Assembly: GCA_038532735.1 (NCBI GenBank)
Contig: JBCBAC010000002.1
Span: forward strand, 186,001 to 250,000
Direction of reading: 5' to 3'
DNA length: 64,000 nt
DNA from: JAHTBL01 sp038532735
GTDB taxonomy: Bacteria; Pseudomonadota; Alphaproteobacteria; Rhodobacterales; Rhodobacteraceae
This document shows, piece after piece, positions 17,123-26,095 of this stretch; position 1 is the stretch's first letter; each line of letters starts with the position of its first letter. The translations under genes were made by a program, and so were the position numbers. A model generated the notes under the pieces. It saw only the letters and a program-made list of their open reading frames with translations. It ran no database searches and had not been told where the DNA came from.

Positions 17123-18165
17123 CCCGCGCGCTGCACCATCCCAAAGAGATCGCGCGTGTCGTCGGGGTCGGCGAGCATATCCAGCTCAACAAAATGGCCC
17201 GTTCGTTCCAACTGGTCGCGGATGTAGCGCAAGGCGCTGAAGTCTTCCGTCGCAAACCCTACCGAGTCAAAAAGCGTGATCTGGCGCGCATCACGGCGCC
17301 CTTGGGTCTTACCCGCAATCACCTGCCAAAGCTCGGTGACCGGATGATCCTCGTCCAGCTGCTGGATCTCGCCTTCGATGCGGGTTTGTGGTGGATACTC
17401 CACGAAAATGTCGCTGCGCAGCAGGATATCGCGATGCAGTTCGGTCTTGCCGGGACAGTCGCCGCCAATTGCGTTCAGATGCACGCCGGCACCAACCATG
17501 TTATCCGTCAGGATCGTGGCATATTGCTTGTCTGCCGTGCAGGTCGTGATGATCTGCGCGCCGGCGACAGCCTCTTCCGCGGTCGCGCAAGAGATCACGT
17601 TTAGCCCGTGCCCTTCGAGGTTCTTTGCAGCCTTTGCGGTTGCCACCGGATCAATGTCAAAGAGCCGAACAGTCTTGATGCCCAACACCTCGCGGAAGCC
17701 CAGCGCCTGAAACTCGCATTGCGCGCCGTTGCCGATCATGGCCATCGTTTCCGCCCCCTTGGGCGCAAGGTGTTTCGCCGCCACAACCGATGTCGCCGCC
17801 GTGCGCAAGGCGGTCAGGATCGTCATCTCGGACAGCAGCACCGGATAGCCGTTGGCCACATTTGCCAGCACGCCGAACGCCGTCACGGTTTGAAACCCGC
17901 GCGCCATGTTGGCGGGGTGGCCGTTTACATATTTGAAGCCGTAGGTTTCGCCGTCGCTGGTGGGCATCAACTCGATCACGCCTTCGCGGGAGTGGGAGGC
18001 CACGCGAGGCGTCTTGTCGAACTGCTCCCACCGCAGGAAATCGGCCTCAATATAGGCCGCGATTTCGGCGATCATCTTCGCGGGGCCAATCGTATTCACG
18101 ATCTTCATCATGTCGTCGACGCTGACAAACGGCACCAAGGCGAGCGTGGAAGGTGTTGGTTTCAT
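17119..18165 (-). CDS. ocd: Ornithine cyclodeaminase
   Basis: 348 aa, ornithine cyclodeaminase/mu-crystallin family. It converts L-ornithine to L-proline and ammonia with bound NAD. Visible features are the substrate-site start FVSVDDMMKIVN, the Rossmann motif MIGNGAQCEFQALGF, and the KTELHRDILLRSDIFVEY stretch with the acidic residue of the active site. The ATG at 18165 has GGAG upstream and follows the arginase stop with a single base between (TGATATG). With arginase and PutA it completes the route arginine to ornithine to proline to glutamate. An alanine dehydrogenase-like role is possible for family members but less likely here. Confidence 0.92.
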   Translation of the reverse strand: MKPTPSTLALVPFVSVDDMMKIVNTIGPAKMIAEIAAYIEADFLRWEQFDKTPRVASHSREGVIELMPTSDGETYGFKYVNGHPANMARGFQTVTAFGVLANVANGYPVLLSEMTILTALRTAATSVVAAKHLAPKGAETMAMIGNGAQCEFQALGFREVLGIKTVRLFDIDPVATAKAAKNLEGHGLNVISCATAEEAVAGAQIITTCTADKQYATILTDNMVGAGVHLNAIGGDCPGKTELHRDILLRSDIFVEYPPQTRIEGEIQQLDEDHPVTELWQVIAGKTQGRRDARQITLFDSVGFATEDFSALRYIRDQLERTGHFVELDMLADPDDTRDLFGMVQRAG

Positions 18166-18166
18166 A

Positions 18167-19099
18167 TCAAAAACTCCGTGTCGGGCGATCAAGGACCTTG
18201 CGCCCCAGAAGAGAGGCCGTGAGATCGACCATCAGATGTGCGGTGCGTCCGCGTTCATCGAGGAAAGGGTTCAGCTCCACCAGATCGAGGGAGGTGACGA
18301 GGCCGCTGTCGCAGAGCATTTCCATGACCAGATGCGCCTCCCGGAAGGTCGCACCGCCTGGGACGGTTGTGCCGACGGCGGGGGCGATGGCTGGCTCCAG
18401 AAAATCGACATCGAGGCTGACATGTAGCGCGCCTTTGGCGGCATTTACCCGGTCCAGAAACGCGCGCAGCGGACCGGCGATGCCGTGCTCATCAATCGCG
18501 CGCATGTCGTGGACAGTGATATCGTGGGCGGCCAGCGCTGCGTTCTCAGCCGGATCGACGGAGCGGATGCCCATCATGCAGATATTGCCTGCAGGCACCG
18601 GCGTTTTGAGCGGCGGATATACGCCCTCAAACCCGTCCATCCCCATGAAATAGGCCACCGGCGTGCCATGCAGATTGCCACTTGTCGTGCTTTGGACGGT
18701 GTGGATATCCGGATGCGCATCCAGCCAGAGAACAAACTGCGGACGACCGATAACGGCAGAATGACGGGCGATGCCGGGAACCGTGCCTATTGAGAGGGAG
18801 TGATCGCCGCCCAGAAAAATCGGGAGATCAGCGTGCTGCGCGGCGCGGTAGGCTGCCGTTTCAAGCGCGCGGGACCAACCCACGGTCGCGCCCAGATCAT
18901 GGGCAGAACTGCCTGCGGGCGGCTGGATATCCTCCACATCCGCGGTGACATTGCCCAGATCGGTAACCTCATGTCCAAGGTCGCGCAGGGTGTCTGCAAG
19001 GCCTGCAGTGCGGTAAGCATCGGGGCCCATCAAACAGCCTGGCTGGCTGGCCCCACTTTGCACAGGCGCGCCCACAAGGGCGCATCGAAGATGCTGCAT
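18167..19099 (-). CDS. rocF: Arginase
   Basis: 310 aa ureohydrolase that splits L-arginine into L-ornithine and urea with a dinuclear manganese centre. Metal-ligand motifs are present in order: GGDHS (about residues 97-101), DAHPDIH (about 128-134) and DVDFLEP (about 235-241). Length and motifs fit arginase rather than agmatinase. It is the first gene of the rocF-ocd unit and is divergent from an Lrp-type gene across an AT-rich 118-bp region that must hold both promoters. No urease genes are visible in the window to use the urea. Confidence 0.93.
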   Translation of the reverse strand: MQHLRCALVGAPVQSGASQPGCLMGPDAYRTAGLADTLRDLGHEVTDLGNVTADVEDIQPPAGSSAHDLGATVGWSRALETAAYRAAQHADLPIFLGGDHSLSIGTVPGIARHSAVIGRPQFVLWLDAHPDIHTVQSTTSGNLHGTPVAYFMGMDGFEGVYPPLKTPVPAGNICMMGIRSVDPAENAALAAHDITVHDMRAIDEHGIAGPLRAFLDRVNAAKGALHVSLDVDFLEPAIAPAVGTTVPGGATFREAHLVMEMLCDSGLVTSLDLVELNPFLDERGRTAHLMVDLTASLLGRKVLDRPTRSF

Positions 19100-19217
19100 G
19101 TCACGTTTCCCGATTTGGCTTTACAGCCAATATCAGACTGGCAGAGCTTACAATTTAGCATCTAAATCGCACAATTTATTGATAATTTCGATCATATTGA
19201 ATAATACACTTAGCAAT

Positions 19218-19649
19218 ATGCAAAATCTTGATGCAACAGACCGCCACCTGATCGCCGTGCTGAAACGGGATGGACGCGCTTCAATCACGACGCTCGCCCA
19301 TACTCTGGGCGTCTCGCGCAGCACCGTGCAGACCCGTCTGGATCGCCTGATTGCCAACGGCACAATTCAGCGATTTACGGTCGAGTTGGACGCAATGGGT
19401 CGGGATGACCGCGTGCATGCGGTGATGATGATTGCGGTGGAAGGGCCCCGCGCGCGCAGCGTGACGCGGGCGCTGCAACGCTTGCCAGAAATCACAGCGT
19501 TGCATACGACAAACGGCAAATGGGACCTGATCGGCTGGATCGAGACCGGCACATTGGCTGAGTTTGATCGCGTTCTGCGGGACGTGCGCGAAGTGCAGGG
19601 CGTTCTGAACTCGGAGACATGCTTGCTGCTGGACGCTGCGAAAGCCTAG
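19218..19649 (+). CDS. Lrp/AsnC-type regulator, probable regulator of arginase operon
   Basis: 143 aa. It has an N-terminal HTH (ASITTLAHTLGVSRSTVQTRLDRL, about residues 17-40) and a RAM ligand-binding domain. The start at 19218 (MQNLDATDRHL) gives the usual Lrp length; the open frame extends 40 codons further upstream without support. It is divergent from rocF-ocd, so it probably controls arginine use and may autoregulate. The last bases overlap the stop of the convergent SARP-like gene. A second Lrp-type gene (putR) lies about 2 kb away in the same catabolic island. Confidence 0.8.
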   Translation: MQNLDATDRHLIAVLKRDGRASITTLAHTLGVSRSTVQTRLDRLIANGTIQRFTVELDAMGRDDRVHAVMMIAVEGPRARSVTRALQRLPEITALHTTNGKWDLIGWIETGTLAEFDRVLRDVREVQGVLNSETCLLLDAAKA

Positions 19650-21235
19650 CTGTCTTCGGGCACTTTCTCGATCAGCTTGGAATTGCGCAATGTGGCCGAC
19701 GGATAATCGGGATCGCGCAAAAGCGACGGATGAAAGTCAGGCTCGACCTGCATCAACGTCTTGAGACGGTCGAGCGCAGCATCAGGCACGCCTTGCGATT
19801 CGTACAGGGCATAGAGATAGCGCAAAGCAGGGCGATAGGTCGGCAGATAAGCCCGCGCGGATTCCCCAAACCGGATCGCGTCATCGATCCGGTCAAGCGA
19901 GACAGCCGTCAGACAGCACAGCATGTCCCACCAGAAAACAAAGGGTGTCGCGCGCGCCAGATAACGCGCCCGGATCGCCGAGGTATGCGCATCTTCGATT
20001 TGCCCGCTGCGAACTTGGCAGATCGCCACGAAGGCCCAGGCGTAGGGATTGGCGCGGTTCAGGTCGATGGCGCGACGGGCAAGGGAAAGTGCCCCGCCTG
20101 CGTCCCGTTCCGCCACAAGTCGCGCTTGGGCGGCCATCGCCAAGACCATCGAATTTGCGCCGTCCATGACCAAGGATGTGGCCACGAAGTCATTGATTTC
20201 CTGAAAGGTTTTTTCCCGGTCAGAGCTCCGGTGCTCCAACAGCAGGCTGACGCGTAAGAACGACCGCCAGCTGAGATAGACCGCACGCGGCTCCAGCTCG
20301 AACGCGCGTTGCAGCAGATCGTCGGCCTGCTCCATCGCGTTTTTATCCAATGAGAAGATCAGCGATTGGGCGCGAAAGAAGAGCCCTGCAGCACTGTCGC
20401 CATGGCGCTGCATGACCTCGTTCATTACACGTGTGGCGGTCTTGCCGATCAGCACCTGCATCTCAAGATCTTCAATCGGTGGCGCGCCATGCACCTCGAT
20501 CTTTCGGGTGTCCGACCACAGGTACTGGTGGTCTGCGGCCAGCTCCATATGAACATGCGCATGCCAGAACCGCCCGCTGCGATAATGATCGGACTTCACA
20601 CGCAGTAATTCGGCGCCAAGCGGCACCTGCCCTTCCGGCACCACCGAGATCGCGCCGTATTCCTTCAAATCCCGCGCCAGATGGTCGTTGAAAATCTGGA
20701 CAAAAAACTTCTCTTCCGCGCCTTCCGGGTCGTGCTGGGCCAAAGCAACGACAGGCGTTTTGGGCGGGCCGTGCTGCATGGACTGCGCCCGCATCGCTTC
20801 GCGCGCGCGGTCGGCCCCTTGCATGAGCTTGGCGCGTTGATCATCCAGCCATTCGCGAAACCGGTCATCTTTGACATCTAGGTCTTCGCAGAGCTCTTGG
20901 CCCGCCTCAAAACGCGGATCCTGCTGCAAAACCGGATCTACCCGCACGATGTTTGGGTCCAGCGCAACAACGCCACCTTCGGTGATCAGGCCAGCCTTGT
21001 GCGGCCCCAAGTGACGGCGCAACTCGGTCAAGCATTGGCGCATGCTCTGCTTGCCTTGATCAGGAGAGCGATCGCTCCACAACCGTTCTTGCAACCAGCC
21101 GCGGGGGCGCCGCTGCTCTGGCGCCAGTGCAAGCAGCACCAGCATACCGCGCGCCTTCATGCTTTTGGGGCCAAAGCTGACGCCATTTGCGTCCTCCAGA
21201 CGCATCGGACCTACCAATGTCAACTCAAGCGCCAC
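19646..21235 (-). CDS. SARP-like winged-helix regulator with TolB-like and TPR regions
   Basis: 529 aa. Residues 1 to about 100 are an OmpR/SARP-type winged helix, with ARGMLVLLALAPEQRRPRGWLQERLW and SMRQCLTELRRHLG. A TolB-like middle domain (about 165-280) and a helical TPR-type C-terminal half (about 290-515) follow. No membrane segment is seen. A GTG start at 21235 is preferred over the TTG eight codons upstream because GAGGAG lies 6 nt before it. It is divergent from the ENW-PAP2/protease operon with 159 bp between, so that operon is the likely target. The signal it senses is unknown. Confidence 0.7.
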   Translation of the reverse strand: MALELTLVGPMRLEDANGVSFGPKSMKARGMLVLLALAPEQRRPRGWLQERLWSDRSPDQGKQSMRQCLTELRRHLGPHKAGLITEGGVVALDPNIVRVDPVLQQDPRFEAGQELCEDLDVKDDRFREWLDDQRAKLMQGADRAREAMRAQSMQHGPPKTPVVALAQHDPEGAEEKFFVQIFNDHLARDLKEYGAISVVPEGQVPLGAELLRVKSDHYRSGRFWHAHVHMELAADHQYLWSDTRKIEVHGAPPIEDLEMQVLIGKTATRVMNEVMQRHGDSAAGLFFRAQSLIFSLDKNAMEQADDLLQRAFELEPRAVYLSWRSFLRVSLLLEHRSSDREKTFQEINDFVATSLVMDGANSMVLAMAAQARLVAERDAGGALSLARRAIDLNRANPYAWAFVAICQVRSGQIEDAHTSAIRARYLARATPFVFWWDMLCCLTAVSLDRIDDAIRFGESARAYLPTYRPALRYLYALYESQGVPDAALDRLKTLMQVEPDFHPSLLRDPDYPSATLRNSKLIEKVPEDS

Positions 21236-21394
21236 GGACCACTCCTCACCTAGCGTCAATCCACGATAGCAAACTTACCGCTTTTGACCAAATCCCGCCG
21301 AGTTGCGTGAAAAAACCGTCAATGAAAGCGATCAACCAAGTATGAAGCCATCCATTTATGCATCTTTAACTGAATTTTAACGGGAGATTATGAC

Positions 21395-22465
21395 ATGCCA
21401 TTCGCAAGCCTCGAGAATTGGGAGAACTGGGAAAATTGGGAGAACTGGGAAAACTGGGAGAATTGGGAAGGCGGCGGTCGTAAAGGCGGTGGTGGTCTTC
21501 TAAGCGCAGCCCTCGCCGCAGCAGGCGAAGGGATCACCGGGCCCTTCAACGCTGCCCTCGTCCGCGACGTGACACTCGGCGCCCACACACCCACTGACAT
21601 TTTCACGGCCACACCAACCGCGCATTTGTCCCTGATGCTGACCCGCGCGCTGGGAGGCCCAATTTCGACAGCCCACGACAACGGGGCAGCTGTCGTTGCA
21701 TCAAGCGGCGAAATCATCGCCAGCATCGTGGCCCCGAACGACATTGAACCTTTCAAAGCGCAGCTGAACCGTGTGCATCAAGACGCCGATTTGCGCCGGG
21801 ACCGCAATGCCGAGATCCTGATCCAGATCAACGATCTGCTGTCATTCTATGCCGCTTCCGTGCGCCTTGACCCGCGCCGCCGCGCCTGGACAATCAAACT
21901 GCTTTTGACCGCGTTGGAGGCTGCAACGCCCACAATCGTGCAGGTCAAAGCTATCTGCGCCGTACCACGCCCAAATGATCTGTCGCCCCAGATCAATCCC
22001 GTCATCAAGACACCCGGACACAGTGCCTATCCCAGCGGGCACGCAACACAAGCCTTCCTGCTGGCCGAGATGCTGAGCGCGCTCGATCCCTCCGCCGCAG
22101 CGATCTATCGCCGTCAGGCCGCGCGGATCGCCCAAAACCGCACGGTCGCGGGCGTGCATTACCCCGTCGACAGCCGCGTCGGCGCGCTTCTTGGATCGGC
22201 CCTCGCACATCAATTCATGGGGCGGCTTGACCCATCACGGGTTGAGAAAGGCAAAAGCTGGACCGCTGTCAGCGTCCCGGCCCCCGACACCTCGGACGCC
22301 AATTACGACTTCAACCTGCTGACACTGGACAATCAGCATGGCGATACATTGGCTGCTTTGCGCAATGCCGATCCAGCCGGTCCTGCGGCAAACGACTATG
22401 ACCGCGCGCTGCTGGATGAGCTGTGGAGCCGCGTAAAAGCCGAATGGCCGGGATTGGGCGCATGA
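21395..22465 (+). CDS. PAP2/vanadium haloperoxidase-fold protein with ENW tandem repeats
   Basis: 356 aa. The N-terminus carries six tandem Glu-Asn-Trp triplets (residues 7-24) and then a Gly-rich linker (26-34). The C-terminal half has all three acid phosphatase/vanadium haloperoxidase motifs: Lys185-x6-Arg192-Pro, Pro-Ser214-Gly-His216, and Arg249-x5-His255-x3-Asp259. It can therefore be a phosphatase or haloperoxidase-type enzyme. There is no Sec signal and no clear membrane helix, unlike lipid phosphatases of the family, which favours a soluble vanadium haloperoxidase-like protein. It overlaps the following protease gene by 4 nt (ATGA). GGGAG precedes the ATG. The function of the repeat is unknown. 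Confidence 0.75.
   Translation: MPFASLENWENWENWENWENWENWEGGGRKGGGGLLSAALAAAGEGITGPFNAALVRDVTLGAHTPTDIFTATPTAHLSLMLTRALGGPISTAHDNGAAVVASSGEIIASIVAPNDIEPFKAQLNRVHQDADLRRDRNAEILIQINDLLSFYAASVRLDPRRRAWTIKLLLTALEAATPTIVQVKAICAVPRPNDLSPQINPVIKTPGHSAYPSGHATQAFLLAEMLSALDPSAAAIYRRQAARIAQNRTVAGVHYPVDSRVGALLGSALAHQFMGRLDPSRVEKGKSWTAVSVPAPDTSDANYDFNLLTLDNQHGDTLAALRNADPAGPAANDYDRALLDELWSRVKAEWPGLGA
21413..21466 (+). repeat. Six 9-bp tandem repeats encoding Glu-Asn-Trp
   Basis: Six in-frame 9-bp units, each a GARAAYTGG variant, alternate at the third bases (GAG/GAA and AAT/AAC). They encode six ENW triplets at the start of the PAP2-like protein. Unit changes would keep the frame, so the copy number could vary between strains. 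Confidence 0.95.
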
Positions 22466-24405
22466 CCCTGAAATGGCAACGCGGCGTTCCGGTCGACGGC
22501 TCGGTCTATAACGCGGCCTATGTCGATTTCGACTGGACCGCAGGACTGCGCAGGCGCGGCATCGACGCCACCAACAAACCGATCCGCATTTCGCTTCGCG
22601 ACATGAATGGGCCTGCGACCTATTCCGAGGCAAACCACCCCGAAAACACCGCGCCTCAGAACGCCACCTCCAGAATTGACGGGCTGAAAGGGACCGCGCC
22701 CCTGGTCACGGATATGTATGCCGAGGCACCAATTGGCGCGGCAGGGGATGGCGCGGAACCACGCCCCCTGATTGAGCGGGAAAGCGGAGCTGACACGCCG
22801 CAAAGCTACCCAGAAGGCAGCGTCGTTATGGCCGTGATCGACAGCGGTATCGCCTTTGCCAACGGGCGCTTTTGCACCCCGCCAGAGGCTGGCAGCGCTG
22901 TCCCCGTCTCGCGGTTTTCGCACTTGATGCTTCCGACGGGCACCGGTGCCTTCTCGGTTCTGGGCCGCAAAGACATCGCGGAGTTGATGCAGGCAGGGCT
23001 AAACCCCGCAACGCAGCAGTTTGACGAGACCAATGTCTACTCCAAGACGGCGCGTCGACAGTCAGACGGGCGGCGCAACGTCCGCCCCCTTAGTCAGCCA
23101 GCGCCGCATGGCACGCAGGTCGCGGACCTTCTGGCCGGCGCACATATGAGCGACGCTGTCATGACGCGTCCGATGATCGGGGTTGATCTGCCTGCCTCTG
23201 CGATCATCGATACATCGGGGTCCATCGCTGCCGCGTACATCCCGGCTTTGGTTGATGAAATCCTCGCACTTTCTGCGAAAATGACGGGGCCAGATGGCGC
23301 GCCGCTGCCACTAATCATCAATATCAGTCTTGGGTTCACTGCGGGCCCCTGTGACGGCACACACCCCGTCGAACGTGCCATCTTCGATGCTGTTCAAGGC
23401 GCGCTGGCCGCGGGGCGAGAGGTGCATGTCACCCTGCCTGCGGGCAATCACGCGCAATCGCGGCTTCACGCGGAGCTTTCGCCTGAAGACTGGGACAAAG
23501 ATGGTCTGGCAAGCCTCAGCCTGCGCGTTCCAAGCGATGACGCCACACCAAATTTCACCGAGTTCTGGTTGCCTGAGCGATCGTTGCAGAGCTTCTTTGA
23601 TGACCCGCGAGAGACTTCGCTTGCACTGACTTTGCGCCTTCCTGATGGCCGGATCGCTGAGTTGGACGAGGTGCCCCGCTTTGAGGAAACGTGGGAGCTT
23701 TGGGACGGCGCGAACCATATCGCCAGCGCCTATTATCTGCTCCACGTCCAAAACGCGGGGAAAGTCAGGCCGCGCCTCATCCTCGCGCTGCGGCCCACCA
23801 TCGCGTTCGGCAGCACCACCTACCGCACGCAACCCGGCGATTACGCGCTACTGCTGGAGGATCTCGCGGGCGACAAACCACAGGTTAGCATTCGCGTGCA
23901 ACGTGATGACAACATCATCGGATACCGGCCCCGCGGCCGGCAGGCGCGTCTGGTGGAAGCGGGCTATATTGAGCGCGATCCAACCGGGCGGCCTTTGCGC
24001 CATGATGTGGGCGACAGCCGGATCACGCGGTCGGGCACGTTATCTGCGATGGCGACCTTTGATCCTGACATGCCATTGGGCGGCGGCCGCTATGTGCGCG
24101 ATCATATCCACGTTCTGGCCGCCGACGCGCTTGGCCCGAAAGGACGGGGTCGCGCGATCTACAGCGGTCAGCGTTCGATGGAGAACCCCGTCAAGAAAAG
24201 CGAACTGGTCGGCGAAGGTCTGGCCCATGCAGGTGTGCTGGCAAGCGGCACCACCAGCACCAGCGTGTTTGCGATGACGGGAACAAGCGCTGCCGCGCCG
24301 CTCTATGGACGCCGGCTGGCCGATATGATCGGCGGGCCAACCGGCGCGACGCCAAGGCCCCAGCGACGGTCAGATGCTGCGGAAGATCTGGCGGGTATCG
24401 CCTAG
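22462..24405 (+). CDS. Subtilisin-like (S8) serine protease
   Basis: 647 aa. The catalytic triad is readable: Asp127 in MAVIDSG, His216 in PHGTQVA and Ser609 in TGTSAAAP, with the oxyanion Asn in LPAGNHAQ. An insert of roughly 240 residues separates the Asn region from the Ser region and looks beta-rich. There is no Sec signal peptide and no obvious prodomain cut site, though about 115 residues precede the catalytic core. The start overlaps the stop of the ENW-PAP2 gene (ATGA), so the two proteins are made together. Possible roles are processing of the ENW protein or action on an external target; neither is shown. It ends 1 nt from the convergent rpe stop. Confidence 0.8.
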   Translation: MTLKWQRGVPVDGSVYNAAYVDFDWTAGLRRRGIDATNKPIRISLRDMNGPATYSEANHPENTAPQNATSRIDGLKGTAPLVTDMYAEAPIGAAGDGAEPRPLIERESGADTPQSYPEGSVVMAVIDSGIAFANGRFCTPPEAGSAVPVSRFSHLMLPTGTGAFSVLGRKDIAELMQAGLNPATQQFDETNVYSKTARRQSDGRRNVRPLSQPAPHGTQVADLLAGAHMSDAVMTRPMIGVDLPASAIIDTSGSIAAAYIPALVDEILALSAKMTGPDGAPLPLIINISLGFTAGPCDGTHPVERAIFDAVQGALAAGREVHVTLPAGNHAQSRLHAELSPEDWDKDGLASLSLRVPSDDATPNFTEFWLPERSLQSFFDDPRETSLALTLRLPDGRIAELDEVPRFEETWELWDGANHIASAYYLLHVQNAGKVRPRLILALRPTIAFGSTTYRTQPGDYALLLEDLAGDKPQVSIRVQRDDNIIGYRPRGRQARLVEAGYIERDPTGRPLRHDVGDSRITRSGTLSAMATFDPDMPLGGGRYVRDHIHVLAADALGPKGRGRAIYSGQRSMENPVKKSELVGEGLAHAGVLASGTTSTSVFAMTGTSAAAPLYGRRLADMIGGPTGATPRPQRRSDAAEDLAGIA

Positions 24406-24406
24406 A

Positions 24407-25084
24407 TTAGGTGTAAGACGCGCGGATCGCGCGGATGTTTTCACCGTAAGGGGCGGGATCGGTCACGGACCCGCCCTTGAAAACGGCCGATCCGGCAACC
24501 AGCACGTCAGCACCGGCCTCAACAACAAGCGGAGCCGTTTGCGGCGTCACGCCCCCATCGATCTCGATATGAATAGGGCGATCCCCGATCATCTTGCGCA
24601 GCGCGCGCACCTTGCCGGTCATATCAATGAATTTCTGGCCGCCAAAACCGGGGTTCACCGTCATCACGCATACCAGATCGACCATATCAAGCAGCTCTGA
24701 GACCGCCTCTGCCGGGGTGCCTGGGTTCAGCGCGACCCCTGCCTTCGCACCTGCACCGCGGATGGCTTGAAGCGTGCGGTGAATATGAGGCCCTGCCTCC
24801 ACATGCGCCGTAATGAAATCTGCGCCCGCTTCTGCGAAACCCTCGATGTAGGGATCAACAGGCGCAATCATCAAATGCACGTCCATGATCGTCTTGATAT
24901 GCGGGCGGATCGCGGCACAGGTGCTGGCGCCAAACGTAATGTTTGGCACGAAATGACCGTCCATCACATCAACATGAACCCAGTCAGCCCCTTGCGCCTC
25001 CACTGCCTCGATCTCGGCGCCGAAATTGGCGAAATCCGCAGAAAGAATAGATGGTGCAATCTTGACGGAACGATCAAAGCTCAT
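24407..25084 (-). CDS. rpe: Ribulose-phosphate 3-epimerase
   Basis: 225 aa cytosolic enzyme that interconverts ribulose 5-phosphate and xylulose 5-phosphate (pentose phosphate and Calvin-type pathways). Family motifs are IAPSILSADFANFG, HVDVMDGHFVPN, MDVHLMI, VNPGFGGQKFI and EIDGGV near the C-terminus. The start at 25084 has AAGGGGGCCACC directly upstream and gives the normal family length; the frame is open 18 codons further. It is single-gene, on the strand opposite the AraC-deoC unit. Confidence 0.95.
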   Translation of the reverse strand: MSFDRSVKIAPSILSADFANFGAEIEAVEAQGADWVHVDVMDGHFVPNITFGASTCAAIRPHIKTIMDVHLMIAPVDPYIEGFAEAGADFITAHVEAGPHIHRTLQAIRGAGAKAGVALNPGTPAEAVSELLDMVDLVCVMTVNPGFGGQKFIDMTGKVRALRKMIGDRPIHIEIDGGVTPQTAPLVVEAGADVLVAGSAVFKGGSVTDPAPYGENIRAIRASYT

Positions 25085-25215
25085 GGTGGCCCCCTTGTGA
25101 CATATCTGCGGCTTAACGCCCGAATCGGCACTTGTCACCCGCCTTCGCTACCGCAGCATTTACGAACGTGCTAATTTGATGCGACTCTGCTGCTGCCAAG
25201 GTGCCTCGCGTTCCG

Positions 25216-26046
25216 ATGAAACTCTCTCACAAAGACATCCTGCCGGATGACGACGTTTTCCTTGTCACGCGCGCCATGCCCTCAACAAAGCGTCCGAAAT
25301 CAACACATACACATGATTTCTTTGAGCTTTTCTGGATCGTGAATGGACGTGTCCGGCACCGCATCAACGGACAGATCGAAGACCTGCACGAGGGGGACAT
25401 GGTCTTTATTCGCCCCCGCGATGATCATGCGGTCCAAGGAAAGGGAGAGGAACCTCACCTCATCAACATCGCGCTGCACCCGAAATTAATTGCTGCACTC
25501 GCGAAACGCGCACCCCAATTGAAAGGCCAGTTCTTCTGGTCCGAGGCCGCGCAGCCCACCGTCGTTCATCGCGATATGAGCCAATTGTCGGAACTGTCGC
25601 AGGCCTTGCGCGCGCTTGACCCGGCACCGCGGGACGCCCTGACCGCCGAGGCCCTTCTTCTACCGCTTTTGGTTCAACTCAATGCACAGCGCACCACGGT
25701 TCAGATGCCCGATTGGCTGGCCACGGCTTGCCAAGCCGCCCACGCCAAGTCGGTTTTTCAGGATGGGGCTGCGGGTTTTGTGCGGGTCGCCGGGCGCACC
25801 CATGCCCATGTCAGCCGCGAAACGCGCAAGCATTTGGGTGTCTCGCCGTCCGAGCTGATCAACGATATCCGTATGGAATATGCCGCGCGGCAATTGTCGG
25901 CCTCGACCGACAGCCTCGCTGAAATCGCCGCTGATTGCGGTATTCCCAATCTCAGCCATTTCCATCGGCTTTTCCGGGACGCCTTCAAACTGACCCCGAA
26001 CGCCTATCGCAAGCGCCATCAACGCGACGTTATCCAGCCCGCCTGA
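25216..26046 (+). CDS. AraC-family transcriptional regulator
   Basis: About 276 aa. An N-terminal cupin-like sensor domain (HTHDFFELFWIVNG, then HEGDMVFIRPRDDHAV) is followed by two C-terminal helix-turn-helix motifs: TRKHLGVSPSELINDIRMEYAARQL and IAADCGIPNLSHFHRLFRDAFKLTPNAYRK. It lies 49 nt upstream of deoC on the same strand and probably controls the deoC-ALDH unit in response to a sugar. The start is uncertain: a GTG at 25201 would add five residues, and neither start has an ideal ribosome site. Confidence 0.8.
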   Translation: MKLSHKDILPDDDVFLVTRAMPSTKRPKSTHTHDFFELFWIVNGRVRHRINGQIEDLHEGDMVFIRPRDDHAVQGKGEEPHLINIALHPKLIAALAKRAPQLKGQFFWSEAAQPTVVHRDMSQLSELSQALRALDPAPRDALTAEALLLPLLVQLNAQRTTVQMPDWLATACQAAHAKSVFQDGAAGFVRVAGRTHAHVSRETRKHLGVSPSELINDIRMEYAARQLSASTDSLAEIAADCGIPNLSHFHRLFRDAFKLTPNAYRKRHQRDVIQPA

Positions 26047-26095
26047 CTTGCCAATCTTGGCCCGATCTGAGACCGTTTCACAGACCGGAGGCCTC

